Source: an uncultured Bacilli bacterium (lineage in GTDB: Bacteria; Bacillota_I; Bacilli_A; RF39; UBA660). From it: a stretch of DNA of 43,282 nt. The number at the start of each line of letters is the position of its first letter. The first letter of the stretch is position 1. Both the position numbers and the translations under genes were made by a program. Below the pieces are notes generated by a model. The model was not told the DNA's origin. It worked only from the letters and a program-made list of their open reading frames with translations, and searched no databases. The stretch spans positions 1 to 43,282 of the forward strand of contig CANRCC010000013.1 of NCBI GenBank assembly GCA_947629025.1, given 5' to 3'. Below are positions 20,801 to 31,200 of this stretch, in pieces.

Positions 20801-21908
20801 CATCAACAGTAAATACTTTTGAAGATATATATGTTACATTATTTTCATCTAAATCAGTACCCTCATTTAAATTAATAGTTCCTGTATTATACTTTATTTC
20901 AGTATATGATATTTGTGCAGTTGCTACATAGCCAGAGTTAGCATTTTTAATAGCTACGCCTGCATTTGCATTATTTTTTTCATATGAATCTGGTAAATTT
21001 GCAACATTTTGTTTTTCATGATCATAATTTGAAATTTCATATGTACTAGTATCAATAGTTCCACTACCTTGTAAATATTTAATATTCATATCAAAATTAA
21101 TGCTTTCTGGAACTTGTATACCCTTTATTCCTTTTACAGGATCTTCTGGTAAGTATATAAGTACACCAACTGGAATTGTTGAATTCATATTACCTGCTTC
21201 TTTTTTTACAGTACCAGGATATAACTTTACTGCATAATTTTCTTTTGCTGAAACTGTGACAGTAGATGATGGTGTTAAATTATCTGATATACTACTTAAT
21301 GCAGTTTCATCAGTTGCCTCTTTAATTTTTATCTTTGGCAAAATTTTTTGCTCATTTTTTCCATAAACAACAGGAAAATAAATAGAAATCGTATTACTAC
21401 TAGCATCACTACTAATAGTAACATCTCTTTTTGTAATTACATAGTGTTTATATCCTTCTATACTATCTTCTTTTGAAAGTGCTACGCTACCTTCAATATT
21501 AGAACTAATTTGATTATTAAATCCATTTGGTGCATAAAAATGTATTTCTACATTTCTAGTATTTGAATCATAATGTTCACCATTATAAGTACCTTTATAA
21601 TCTAATTTAAAAGATACTTGATATTCAATAGTATCAAAATTTCTAACTATTTTATTATTATTTGAACTATCATTTCCTGCTTCATTATCAGAATCCCAAA
21701 CATCTGAAATACCATCTTTTATTGCAACAGATGTATTAGTTACAGCAATTTGATTAGCAAGTACATCATCTTCAGCTAGAACAAAATAACCAATGCCAAA
21801 AGAAACTAATAATAATGCTATAGTCGTAATTATAGTTCTTTTTTTAGTATCAAAAAAGATTTTTTTAATTTTATCAGTAAATTTATTCACTAGAGTATAC
21901 CTCCCCAT
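17892..21908 (-). CDS. Large cell-surface protein with SdrD B-like domain
   Basis: 1338 aa, N-terminal hydrophobic segment, ISGYVFEDYDYDGFYSNSENRLGNIPIEVYKV...TTTNKNGSYKVKGLAQGNYYVKYTF (SdrD B-like). Ends NSVDGDE with no C-terminal TM or sorting signal. Confidence 0.8.
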   Translation of the reverse strand: MGRYTLVNKFTDKIKKIFFDTKKRTIITTIALLLVSFGIGYFVLAEDDVLANQIAVTNTSVAIKDGISDVWDSDNEAGNDSSNNNKIVRNFDTIEYQVSFKLDYKGTYNGEHYDSNTRNVEIHFYAPNGFNNQISSNIEGSVALSKEDSIEGYKHYVITKRDVTISSDASSNTISIYFPVVYGKNEQKILPKIKIKEATDETALSSISDNLTPSSTVTVSAKENYAVKLYPGTVKKEAGNMNSTIPVGVLIYLPEDPVKGIKGIQVPESINFDMNIKYLQGSGTIDTSTYEISNYDHEKQNVANLPDSYEKNNANAGVAIKNANSGYVATAQISYTEIKYNTGTINLNEGTDLDENNVTYISSKVFTVDVSKSDKSDTKLVFSANDTSGKVNSSVEIIDNYIPIVGEYQNKIDFIDASNITVNTGDEIKFTTPGEAIYNYNEEFYIQNTIKYAENQGDTLEKGLTNYIKVDNDFVRLIDATDSTGYYTEMTSSNDKQDNTSFNVSFGIGRWEASYFKLKNDRPGYCPSSVPTDKNQLMNMYGGPCIEEETSKFKWENVESIDEIDEQDQNNIIVFKYNFTGEYYPATQTIIRLKGHIVSNTNNVGKTTQVVSRGVTTDFNNETYYLSDIVGKSVSLQDTDLNYVKSEYDVTNKKFIEGTNNPSGKFGNSILVTPFKANINTVEILDSYDSLKNEIYSGITDPLSININTIINKADADSTITGATLTIYLPTELELDIQKTDRIPSEMNFPVENIDGKTYNKFVYKYTEDEIKYGDNYGSIDNLVLHAYIDISTLDNTEVTIISTIDASLKTNKTAVEDYNSAITPIESRTNKTNIILRNTKIIGTLGKVSPTYFDRNSMMTYNMRAANLSGSNADLTLLKILPYSGDGLSEGSSYKGSISLKLNEMLPSGYQIYYSKANPNTIISNELNSSSLNGWVLWTNYTSNISGITAIKITGPSIANGQYFASKSGINVSMQTMENDEGDEYYNNFYMLQVGKIKCDNEIEGGCTETSDNSVIPYASNISYSSVYNRSISGYVFEDYDYDGFYSNSENRLGNIPIEVYKVAKTDIGDKKDPLSVISANDELIAETTTNKNGSYKVKGLAQGNYYVKYTFDCDKYTVTEKNKQNLISVDTSDIDSDASMVANTCTAVSNILTLNNESIEQEHIDLGLTIRQNFDVTIKKYITNVTVNSTKGTESHDYNNETKVKIDVKNLKNTSFRVTYKFVIENSKYFPGTIGQIIETIPEGMTFDPSLPENDGWYKSGDYLYYMDYAKTYILPNEKYYMTVVLDLKTDNGGDYLNVIAAQDLKIMDPSVNLLEGIQISDYNPKLDTNSVDGDE

Positions 21909-21971
21909 ATTATCACTATAATATAATTAAACCATTTTTTTTGAATAAAATCAATTATATATATAAAAAAA

Positions 21972-22637
21972 TTATGAATTATTACTCATAATTTTTTTAT
22001 TATCCATTAATAATAAAATTTCATTTAATTTATCTAGCTTACTATCGTTGCAATTAATTATGTTTATTAACTTACTATAAATCTTTTCAAAATCATCTAA
22101 TTTTTCATTATAAATTTCAAAAAATATATATTTTAATTTCATTATTTCATTATTTTTATACATTTTATTTATTTTATCAAGTGCAAAATCTTTATTTTCT
22201 AATTCTTTTCTAGTTATAAATTTATATTCAATAACATTTTTACTTTTAATTTTATAATCAAGAATAGTATATTTTAAAAGTCTAGCACACTCTATAACTT
22301 CAATTTCTTCTTCAATACTCAAATTACTTTTCATATAGCTATTTCCATCTGAATCAAATTCAATCGCAACTACTGATTCATCATATGAAAATAATGCACA
22401 ATATCTTATTAAATTTATAGCATTTGGTGTATATACCTCAGTTTTATCAAATATTTTTAATAAAAAATCTTTTGTTACTATTACATTATTATATTTTAAA
22501 TCAAAAAAAGTATCCTTATCTACTCTATACAAAGGTATTTTTAAAATAAACTCAGGAACATCTTCTTCTCTCCACTCATAAAACTCATACAAACTATTTT
22601 TATTTAAATTTATAGTAATATCATATATATAATTCAT
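21972..22637 (-). CDS. Hypothetical protein
   Basis: 221-aa ORF; no recognised family; overlaps the start of the downstream-coordinate ORF by 17 bp (likely co-translated). Confidence 0.6.
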   Translation of the reverse strand: MNYIYDITINLNKNSLYEFYEWREEDVPEFILKIPLYRVDKDTFFDLKYNNVIVTKDFLLKIFDKTEVYTPNAINLIRYCALFSYDESVVAIEFDSDGNSYMKSNLSIEEEIEVIECARLLKYTILDYKIKSKNVIEYKFITRKELENKDFALDKINKMYKNNEIMKLKYIFFEIYNEKLDDFEKIYSKLINIINCNDSKLDKLNEILLLMDNKKIMSNNS

Positions 22638-22842
22638 TTTTTCCTCCCTTTGTAAGCAATATTATAAGCATTAAAATAATACCTACAATAGCATTTAAAC
22701 ATTCTACTCTTCTACTTATAAATTTTACATAATCTAAAAAATTATACCCTAATGATAGTAAATTTAGATAAATAATCATATAAGAAAATCCAATTATAGT
22801 AAGTCCAAAGCCAAGTAAAAAGATAAAAAATCTAAATGACAT
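22621..22842 (-). CDS. Small hypothetical membrane protein
   Basis: 73 aa, two hydrophobic segments. Confidence 0.55.
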   Translation of the reverse strand: MSFRFFIFLLGFGLTIIGFSYMIIYLNLLSLGYNFLDYVKFISRRVECLNAIVGIILMLIILLTKGGKNELYI

Positions 22843-22915
22843 AGATAATCACCTATATTATTCTATTTATTATTTTTAAAAATTATTATATAATTATAAT
22901 AAGAGGTGAAGATAA

Positions 22916-23716
22916 ATGTTATTAATAAAATATTTAATTTTAGGAATAATTCAAGGTTTTACAGAGCCACTACCAATATCATCTAGTGGACATTTAAGAA
23001 TATTTAAATCATTATTTAATAGTGAAGTATTAAGTGATATGAATTTTGAAATAATTGTTAATTTTGGTTCATTAATAGCAATATTAATACTTTATAGAAA
23101 AGAAATAATGTCAATTATTAGAGATTTCTTCTTATATATAAAAACAAAAAATAAAAAATATGAAGTTAATTATAAGTATTCATGGCTTATAGTAATTGGA
23201 ACAATACCTGCGGCTATATTTGGTCTATTTATAAAAGATTTTATAGAAAATCATTTTACAACTAAATTAGTAGGAGCAATGCTTATAATAACATCTTTAC
23301 TTTTATTTATAATCAAAGATATAAAAGGTAAAAAAGACAAAGAAGATATTACTTATATGGATGCATTAAAAATTGGTTTATTTCAAGTAATTGCGCTTTT
23401 ACCAGGAATAAGTAGAAGTGGTGCGACTGTTGTTGGTGGTATGAAATCAAATTTAAAAAGAGAAACTGCATTAAATTATTCATTTATGCTTTATATTCCA
23501 ATAAGTGTAGCAAGTATGGCATTAGGTATTAAAGATTTACTAGCAATGAATAATTTTGCAGAATTGTTTATACCATATTTAGTTAGTATGATTGCTGCTG
23601 GTATTGTAACTTATTATGCAGCTAAATTATTTATAGATATAATGAAAAAGGGAAAACTTATATATTTTTCAATATATTGCTTTTTTGTAGGAATTATAAC
23701 ATTTCTATTATTCTAA
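22916..23716 (+). CDS. uppP: Undecaprenyl-diphosphatase UppP/BacA
   Basis: QGFTEPLPISSSGHL and LLPGISRSGATVVGGM motifs; multi-TM; GAGGTG RBS. Confidence 0.95.
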   Translation: MLLIKYLILGIIQGFTEPLPISSSGHLRIFKSLFNSEVLSDMNFEIIVNFGSLIAILILYRKEIMSIIRDFFLYIKTKNKKYEVNYKYSWLIVIGTIPAAIFGLFIKDFIENHFTTKLVGAMLIITSLLLFIIKDIKGKKDKEDITYMDALKIGLFQVIALLPGISRSGATVVGGMKSNLKRETALNYSFMLYIPISVASMALGIKDLLAMNNFAELFIPYLVSMIAAGIVTYYAAKLFIDIMKKGKLIYFSIYCFFVGIITFLLF

Positions 23717-23743
23717 AAAAAAATTAGTTTAACTAATTTTTTT
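23717..23743. terminator. Bidirectional terminator between uppP and rmuC
   Basis: AAAATTAGTTTAACTAATTTT hairpin between convergent genes. Confidence 0.7.
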
Positions 23744-24796
23744 TGTATCTTCAATTTCAACACTATTAATACTATTAAATCTTTTTGTTATTTTGTCTGT
23801 TGTTGTATGAATATCTTCAACATCTTTACTAACTGTTTGAATACTTCTAGATAATTTATCCCATCTTTCTTTATACCTTGAAAATTCAACAGACAATTTT
23901 GATAATTCATCTTGTATTACCTTTGTATACTTATCTCTTTCTATATTTTTTATTATTACTTGAAGTGTTGTTAATGTACTCATTAAAGTAGTTGGTGATG
24001 TTATCCAAACTCTTTTTTTATAAGCATATTCAATAATATCACTATGATATGCATTAAGTTCTGCAAATATTGCTTCTGCGGGTAAAAACATTATTGCTTG
24101 ATTACTAGTAACTGAGGGTATGATATATTTATTTGAAATTGCATCTATATGTTTTTTAACATCTGTTTTAAATAACTTTTCAGCATTTTGTCTATCAGAT
24201 GCACTAAATTTCTTATCAACCATTATTCTATAATTTTCAAGTGGAAACTTAGAATCTATTGCAACTACTCCTAGTGGTTCAGGTGCAAATAATACTGCAT
24301 CTGCTATAGTACCATTATCAAACGAATATTGAAGTTTATAAATTGAATCATTTTTATCTCCAAATACGCTAGATAATATATGATTTAAATTAACTTCACC
24401 AAATATACCACGACTCTTTTTATCAGTAAGTATTCCTTGAAGTGATACTATATCATTTGATAAACTATCTATCTTCTTTTGTGCTTCATCTATTTTACTT
24501 AGTCTTTCTAATACATTTGCAAATGTTTTATTAGTTTTTTCAAAATTTTGATCTAATCTTTCATTTACCCTATCGTTAATCAAATTTAATTTATTTTCTA
24601 TTTTTTCATTTAAAGTAACAAAATCTGTACTTAAATTTCTATTAATATCTGTTTTAAATTCTCCAAGTTCTTTAACTAAACTATTTTCTAATTTGCCTAA
24701 TCTTTCAGTAATATTCCCCTCATTTATATTCTTAAATAAGCTTATTGTAACAAGTATTACTAATAATACTAACAATCCTATTACTATATACTCCAT
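23729..24796 (-). CDS. rmuC: DNA recombination protein RmuC homolog
   Basis: N-terminal TM, coiled coil, KSRGIFGEVNLNHIL, AIDSKFPLENYRIMVD, PAEAIFAEL, VWITSPTTLMSTL. Confidence 0.93.
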   Translation of the reverse strand: MEYIVIGLLVLLVILVTISLFKNINEGNITERLGKLENSLVKELGEFKTDINRNLSTDFVTLNEKIENKLNLINDRVNERLDQNFEKTNKTFANVLERLSKIDEAQKKIDSLSNDIVSLQGILTDKKSRGIFGEVNLNHILSSVFGDKNDSIYKLQYSFDNGTIADAVLFAPEPLGVVAIDSKFPLENYRIMVDKKFSASDRQNAEKLFKTDVKKHIDAISNKYIIPSVTSNQAIMFLPAEAIFAELNAYHSDIIEYAYKKRVWITSPTTLMSTLTTLQVIIKNIERDKYTKVIQDELSKLSVEFSRYKERWDKLSRSIQTVSKDVEDIHTTTDKITKRFNSINSVEIEDTKKIS

Positions 24797-24805
24797 TATA
24801 TCCTC

Positions 24806-25372
24806 CTATTTTATGAACTTATTTATTACTTTTGATGCCAAATATGCAAGAATAAGCATTACTGCTATTTGCGCTATTGTATAAGGATCAGTTATACTTT
24901 CTAAGAAACTTTTGCCTATAAATCCCCAAAAATATACCATTGGTATCTTTCCAATAATAAGTGCAGAAAAATATCTTTTTTCATCTATATCTGATAATCC
25001 TGCACCTATGTTAATAGCAAATGCAGGTGTAAATGGCATTGCTAATAATAATACCAAATTACTATATGATATTTTACTTATATATTTTCTAAATTTACTT
25101 ACTTTTTTATTTGATTTATACTTCTTGTCTATTTTATTTCTTAATTTTCTACACATAAAAAATGCAAGCATGCATCCAATTATAGTAGCGCACCATGAAA
25201 TTATAAATCCAAATAAAGGACCAAAAGAAATTACATTTAATGCTATAAATACTGCTAGTGGTAATATAGGAATTATTGATTCAAGTATAATCAATAAAAA
25301 ACCTGATATAAAACCAAATGAATTCATTAAATTTGTTAAATATTCTACTACTTGTGTTATATATTGTTCCAT
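24806..25372 (-). CDS. VTT/DedA (TVP38/TMEM64-like) membrane protein
   Basis: ESIIPILPLAVFIALNVISFGPLFGF..., PFTPAFAINIGAGLSDI; multi-TM. Start at MEQYITQ; ORF track starts at 25384. Confidence 0.85.
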   Translation of the reverse strand: MEQYITQVVEYLTNLMNSFGFISGFLLIILESIIPILPLAVFIALNVISFGPLFGFIISWCATIIGCMLAFFMCRKLRNKIDKKYKSNKKVSKFRKYISKISYSNLVLLLAMPFTPAFAINIGAGLSDIDEKRYFSALIIGKIPMVYFWGFIGKSFLESITDPYTIAQIAVMLILAYLASKVINKFIK

Positions 25373-25477
25373 TATATCCTCCAATATATATTATAACCTA
25401 AAATATATTAAAATAAAATATATAATTAATGTGTTTGTAAAATAAAAGAAGATTTTTATATCTTCTTTACATTAATA

Positions 25478-25753
25478 TTATTTTTCTATATATTTTTCAT
25501 AACCGCCACTAACATTTACTACATTATATCCTACCATTTCAAGTAATTTACAACATTTTTGACTTTTATACCCAGAAGAACAATAAATATAATATACATC
25601 CTCTTTATTTAGATATTTTTCGGGCATATTAGTTAATAAATTCATTGATATATTTTTAGCATTATATATATGTCCCTTATTAAATAAATTACTATCTCTA
25701 ATATCAATTATATTATAACTTGGTTTTAATTCATTAGGGTAAATTTGTTTCAT
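25478..25753 (-). CDS. Rhodanese-like domain protein
   Basis: NIIDIRDSNLFNKGHIYNAKNISMNLL...VYYIYCSSGYKSQKCCKLLEMVGYNVVNVSGGYEKY; catalytic Cys loop YCSSGYKS. Start at MKQIYPNE; the longer ORF overlaps virD4 and is probably not the true start. Confidence 0.85.
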   Translation of the reverse strand: MKQIYPNELKPSYNIIDIRDSNLFNKGHIYNAKNISMNLLTNMPEKYLNKEDVYYIYCSSGYKSQKCCKLLEMVGYNVVNVSGGYEKYIEK

Positions 25754-25805
25754 AATATTCACCAGTATATAATATGAAAAAAAATAAAGTCTGCATAGGC
25801 AAACC

Positions 25806-28139
25806 TTATTCTTCAAAGAAGAAATCATCAAAGAAATCATCAAAATCATTATCATCAGATAATATTTTATTTTCTTGTTTTTTATCAACAAATGTTTCTT
25901 TTGGTTCTTCTTTTGCTTCTTCATTATTATTAGAAACATTATTATCATTTTTTAATTTAAAGTTTTCTAAATCTACCATATTACTATGTACAATTTCATC
26001 TATTCTTGGTTCTTTATTTACGTTTATTACTTCAGAAGTAAATGGTAACTCCTCTTTCTCTTCTTTAACTTTTGAAACATTATTTATAGTATTATCATTT
26101 GGTACTTCTTTTGATTCTTCAGATATCTTAGGACCTCTATTTATAATAGGTTCATTATCACTTATCTTTGGTTTTTCAGTATGATCAGAATCAGTATTAG
26201 TACTACTAGCTGAAGAATTCATTGCTTTTTTCTTCTCTTCTTCCTCTTCTTTTTCTAATTCTGCTATTTTAGCATCTATTTCTTTAATCATTTTATCAAT
26301 ATCAAAATCTGAATTAGGCGTAGGATTCATACCAGGCATACCTGGCATACCAGGAAATGGAAATCCACCACCATTTGATGATGAAGTACTATCACTAACA
26401 TTCTTAAACTGTTCTTCTTTTTGTTTTCTAACAAATTCCTTAATATCAAATGTTTTTATTGGAGTCATTTCTCTTTGTGGATATATTACATTTTTACCAT
26501 AGTGTTCTATACCTTTACCAAAACCAAAATCAGTCTCAAAGTCTTTTTTTATTTTTCCTTTAAATGGAGGACATCTATGTTTAATAAGTACAATTTCATC
26601 ATCTTTCATTCTTTGAAGCTCTGATATAGTAACAAGAGGTCTTGTTTCTTCTTTTTTATCTTTACCAACCTTAACAAGTTTATCACCACATAATTTACTA
26701 ATTTCTTCAAGAGCAGATAGTTCACCAGTTAATAAATAAATTAAATTACCACAGTTACCTCTTATTGTCTCTGCATCGTGATCTCCATATACTTCTTTAA
26801 TCTGAGCAAAATTTTGAATTATAAATAAGAATCTTATTCTTCTTGAACGAGCTGCTGTTACCATTGTAGTTATATCTTTAAACTTTGGCATATTAGCAAA
26901 CTCATCAAGTAAGAAATTTACTCTAACAGGAAGTGATCCACCATGTTTATGCGCAACTGAAATTAATGATTCATAACATTGTTTTACAAATATTGTTGCA
27001 AGTGAATGATATGTTGTTTTTTCATCTTGTATAATCATAAATACTGCTGTTGGTCTTTCCCCTATTGTATCCATCTCAAAATCATTTTTAGAAAGCATTT
27101 CAGATAGATTTTTAGTAACAGCCAGTGTTTTTACTTTCTGTTTTAAAACTGAGACTATACCACCTTTTGTCTCATTAGGTGCCATTACTGTACCAAGTGC
27201 ATTAACACAAGCAGGAGAAGCTGGATCTTTTGCCTTAAAGTATTCTTTTAAATAATTTGAAGCTCCATATTTATCTTCACCAACTGTCATCATTAAATTA
27301 ACACTATTAATATTTATTTCATCTTCTTTAGCATCTTCAAACATTGCAAGTGAAAGACCAGTTAAATAACTAGATGCAGAATCTTGCCAAAATGGATCTT
27401 GAGCTTTTCCATCAACAACTATATTTGTTGATAAATCATTTAATAACTCATTTGCTTTATCAAAGTTACCTTCTTTTTGAAATTTATATGGTAAATGATA
27501 TGGATTCCAACAATTACCTTTTTGTGGATCACGGAAATTTAATATTATAATATCATATCCAAGTTCTCTAAGTAATCCAGAATTATCTTCATAAATCTCA
27601 CCCTTAGGATCTGATACAATTATAGATTCTCTTGCTTTCATAAGCATTTTCATAGTTGGATTAATTACTCCAGCAGTTTTACCACTACCAGTAGCACCTA
27701 ATACTAAAGTATGACTCTCACCATTATCAACATAAGCTGCTTCTTTATCATAAACTAAAGGAACTCCTCCAAACTCAGATTTCTTATCAACATAAGGAAC
27801 CCTTTCCATACCTTTTGCTTTTTTTATTTCACTTTCTTTAGCCCATCTAGAATATCCATCTTCCTTTTTTTCACTAATATATCCGAATCCTTTTTCTCTA
27901 GTAAAGAAATAAGATGATGTAGAAGCAAATAAAAATGCGACAGATACAAACCAAAACACTAGAGTAGTTACAATATACTTTGGTCCAAATGCTGGAAATG
28001 GATTAAGTCCCCAAGGTGTCCCATCATTTATAATGAATGATACATTTAATATGCATACTGCAACAAGGTATAACATAAATAATGTTACACAAGCAAATGC
28101 AATTACATCTTTTTTTTCTGCTCTAAATTTAAGTTTCAT
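25806..28139 (-). CDS. virD4: VirD4/TraG-type type IV secretion coupling ATPase
   Basis: N-terminal TMs, Walker A VLGATGSGKTAGVINP, SDPKGEIYE, Walker B NFLLDEFANMPKF, AQIKEVYG; low-complexity acidic C-tail ending DDFDDFFDDFFFEE. Start at MKLKFRAEKK; ORF track starts at 28154. Confidence 0.93.
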   Translation of the reverse strand: MKLKFRAEKKDVIAFACVTLFMLYLVAVCILNVSFIINDGTPWGLNPFPAFGPKYIVTTLVFWFVSVAFLFASTSSYFFTREKGFGYISEKKEDGYSRWAKESEIKKAKGMERVPYVDKKSEFGGVPLVYDKEAAYVDNGESHTLVLGATGSGKTAGVINPTMKMLMKARESIIVSDPKGEIYEDNSGLLRELGYDIIILNFRDPQKGNCWNPYHLPYKFQKEGNFDKANELLNDLSTNIVVDGKAQDPFWQDSASSYLTGLSLAMFEDAKEDEININSVNLMMTVGEDKYGASNYLKEYFKAKDPASPACVNALGTVMAPNETKGGIVSVLKQKVKTLAVTKNLSEMLSKNDFEMDTIGERPTAVFMIIQDEKTTYHSLATIFVKQCYESLISVAHKHGGSLPVRVNFLLDEFANMPKFKDITTMVTAARSRRIRFLFIIQNFAQIKEVYGDHDAETIRGNCGNLIYLLTGELSALEEISKLCGDKLVKVGKDKKEETRPLVTISELQRMKDDEIVLIKHRCPPFKGKIKKDFETDFGFGKGIEHYGKNVIYPQREMTPIKTFDIKEFVRKQKEEQFKNVSDSTSSSNGGGFPFPGMPGMPGMNPTPNSDFDIDKMIKEIDAKIAELEKEEEEEKKKAMNSSASSTNTDSDHTEKPKISDNEPIINRGPKISEESKEVPNDNTINNVSKVKEEKEELPFTSEVINVNKEPRIDEIVHSNMVDLENFKLKNDNNVSNNNEEAKEEPKETFVDKKQENKILSDDNDFDDFFDDFFFEE

Positions 28140-28180
28140 AATAATCAGCTCCATTAATTACTCTAATATAATTATAACAA

Positions 28181-28212
28181 AAAAATAAGTATTTTTAAAT
28201 ACTTATTTTGAA
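28181..28212 (-). terminator. Hairpin terminator between hydrolase and virD4 genes
   Basis: AAAATAAGTATTT-TTAA-ATACTTATTTT overlapping the hydrolase stop codon, followed on minus strand by T-rich sequence. Confidence 0.65.
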
Positions 28213-31200
28213 GGCCTTAAAATTTTTGTGGTTTGACTTAATCCCCTATAAGATGTAGTAGTACCAGAATTTTTAATTGCATTATTAGATCCGGCATTAT
28301 ATACCTTAACTTGTCCACCACTCATTCCAGCATATATTTCTACGTGTCCTGTTGTTGAAGTTTGATATACTAAAATATCACCTGGTTTAACATTTTTCTT
28401 ATCGATAACTTTAAATCCCCACGAATTTGCCTGAAAACTAACTGATGTATTTTGTCTACCACCAAACTCAGAATACCCTGCATTATATAAAACCCAACTT
28501 ACATAAGAACTACAATCTATTGTTCTAGCTTTTTTTGCATCTTTTACATCAACTCCAAGTGCACCATATCTATATCCATTTTCAGCAATATACTTCTTTA
28601 TTTCTTTTGCACTTGCAATTATACTATTACTACTTGCAGTAACATTAGATTTTGATACTGCAGTTTTTCCTTTATTCCTATTATATATATCCTTTGCATA
28701 TTTTACTCTATCACTATCATTATTTACTTCAGGTCCTTCAAATCCTCTACAATATATTTTTGCTGCTTCAGCGACACCATCTAAATTATTTGAAACATTT
28801 TTCCACTGTTTTGCTGTTGATGCAGACGCACCCGTAAATTGTTCTCCACCAACCCATCTAGAAAGTTCCGTTGAAAGAAATCCAAGTTGCATCTGTAAAT
28901 CACCAATACTTGTTTTAGATTTCTTTTTATAATCAATTAATCCTTTCTTTCTTGTTGAATAAGTCCATTGTGCAAGTCCATATCCTGCCTCATCTTTTAC
29001 AAAGTTTTTATAAGTTCCTTTATCAACAGCTTCTGTATATGTCTGATCAGTATATCCTGGAGGTATTGCATTTCTGCCTCCTTTTTCATAATCATTTTGT
29101 AAATTTGTTGGAATTAACTGAGATTCTGCCTTTAGATTACCCATTGCACCTGCAGTAGCTGCCTCAGAATAACCTAAATTTCTTAAATAGAACCATATTT
29201 TTTCTTCATCGGTATCACCAGATAATTCACCTTGTGTACATGTAATAAATAAATTTGTTGGATCTATTGGAAGATTATTTTCATTATGAAATTCAAAGTG
29301 TACCTGTGGAATAGTTGCATCACCTGTATTACCAGCTTTTCCTATTTCATCACCTTTGTTTACTTTATCACCTTTTTTTAATTTAGTACTATTAGCTTGC
29401 AAATTCATATATACAGAATAAAATTTATATGTTGTTCCATCTACCATAGTTGAATGTTTTAGTTTTATATATGAACCCTTATCATCACAAGTTTCATCAG
29501 TTGCTTTATTACAGCTTTCATCTTTATCAATACTATCTACTTCACCAACTGCGATAGCATAAACACTATCACCCTCTTTAGTACCAGTAGTATCAGCATT
29601 TAAATCGATTCCATTATGCATTTTCGCAGTTGTAACACCAAATGCATATTCACCATTAAATGTTACACTACTAGATGTAACTTTAACTGGTAAAGCTAAT
29701 TCTGAGACTAAATCATTAGAAATTGCACCTACACATGATTTTTCATATCCTTCAGAATTACCTTCTATATTACCATATACACCTACATACCATGATCTAC
29801 GGTCATATATTTCTTTTATTATTCTATCTATTTCATTATCTAAAGCAACACCTTCTAAATTCTTTATAATAGGTTTAAATTCTGGCATCTTTTTTATATA
29901 TGTTGATAAGTAAGTTTTAAATGCATCTTCTGAATACTTTTTTACTTGCATAGTAACATATACTTGTGGTTTACCATCTTCAAGACCAAATGATATATTT
30001 GTAATACTTTTTAGTCCAAAAGTTCCTGTTTCAAAACTTTGTTTTATAGCATTTATTAACTCACCATCTGCAGTTACAAAAGTATCACCAAATATAAAAT
30101 TATATGTTGTTTTAAATACTTCAACTAACTTAGAAAATGGATTACTATTTGTAAGAATCTCACCCAATAAAGATTCTTTAGCATTTTGCGTGCTAACTAA
30201 AAGCATATTTTTATATTGAGTAAGAAATTCTTCAAAAGTTACTTTTTCTCCCTCAGCATCACCAGTCATTCCCTCGCATAACTTTCTTACCCTTAATATT
30301 TGGCCTTGTGTATATTCACTTGCACCTGCATATTTTTGTAATACTTCTTGCAAAGATTCAAATAAATTTTTATTATCTTCATTTATAGAATAATCTGTTG
30401 AATAATCATTTGTGCTTTCAGTATATAATAAAGCACTCATAACAAGAGGTAAATCAACTTCACCATTAGATAATACATATTGATCTTCTAATTCCTGATA
30501 AAATGCTTCATCAGTAGTTTTAAAACCAAGACCAGAATATATATTTTTAGTTCTCTCTGAGAAAGACATTATTCCTTCTAAATATTCTTTATATTTATCT
30601 AAATTTTCAATTATTGGACTCATTATGGCAAAAAATATTAAAACTACAGCAAAAAATCCTGCAAAAAACATAATTACATATTTTTTCCAAAATTTTTTCA
30701 AGTAATTTTTCGCTAATTTTGCTACTTCTATTGCACCCTCTACTTTATTACCAGCAACAATATCAGCAGTTGCTTTTGCAATTTGCCCAGCATTTTCTTG
30801 TAAGAATTCTTTTTTATTTTTGGCATCTCCACTTGGAGTTATATCCTTAAGAGGATTTTTATTTTCTTCTTTTTCTTTATTTGAATTTGTATCATCGCTA
30901 CTTGAAGATACATTTTTTGTACTTTTTTCTTCAGTTTTATTTGTTTTTTCTTTTGATTTATCATTATTTTTTTCATTATTATTACTACTATTTGGATTGT
31001 TTGCTGGACCTTTTGGATTTTTAATGTTCCTTACTGCTTTTAGTTTTTCTGGAACACTAGAATTATTTTTAGAATTAAAATTAGTTTTGCTAGGAGATAG
31101 TGATTTAGGAATTTGTATTTGTTCATTTGATGATTCAGTATTATTTATATTGTTTATATTATTTTTATTATTTTTTAATGTATTTTTTAATGAAGAAGAA

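Noticed and set aside
24912-25445. 177-aa plus-strand ORF
   Set aside because: Antisense to the DedA/VTT gene, which has clear family motifs.
25753-25948. N-terminal extension of the rhodanese ORF
   Set aside because: Extension is Lys/Met/Ile-rich and overlaps the VirD4 3' end in another frame; the rhodanese domain starts at MKQIYPNE.
25774-26184. 136-aa plus-strand Ser/Phe-rich ORF
   Set aside because: Antisense to the acidic tail of VirD4; composition is a mirror of Asp/Glu/Asn codons.
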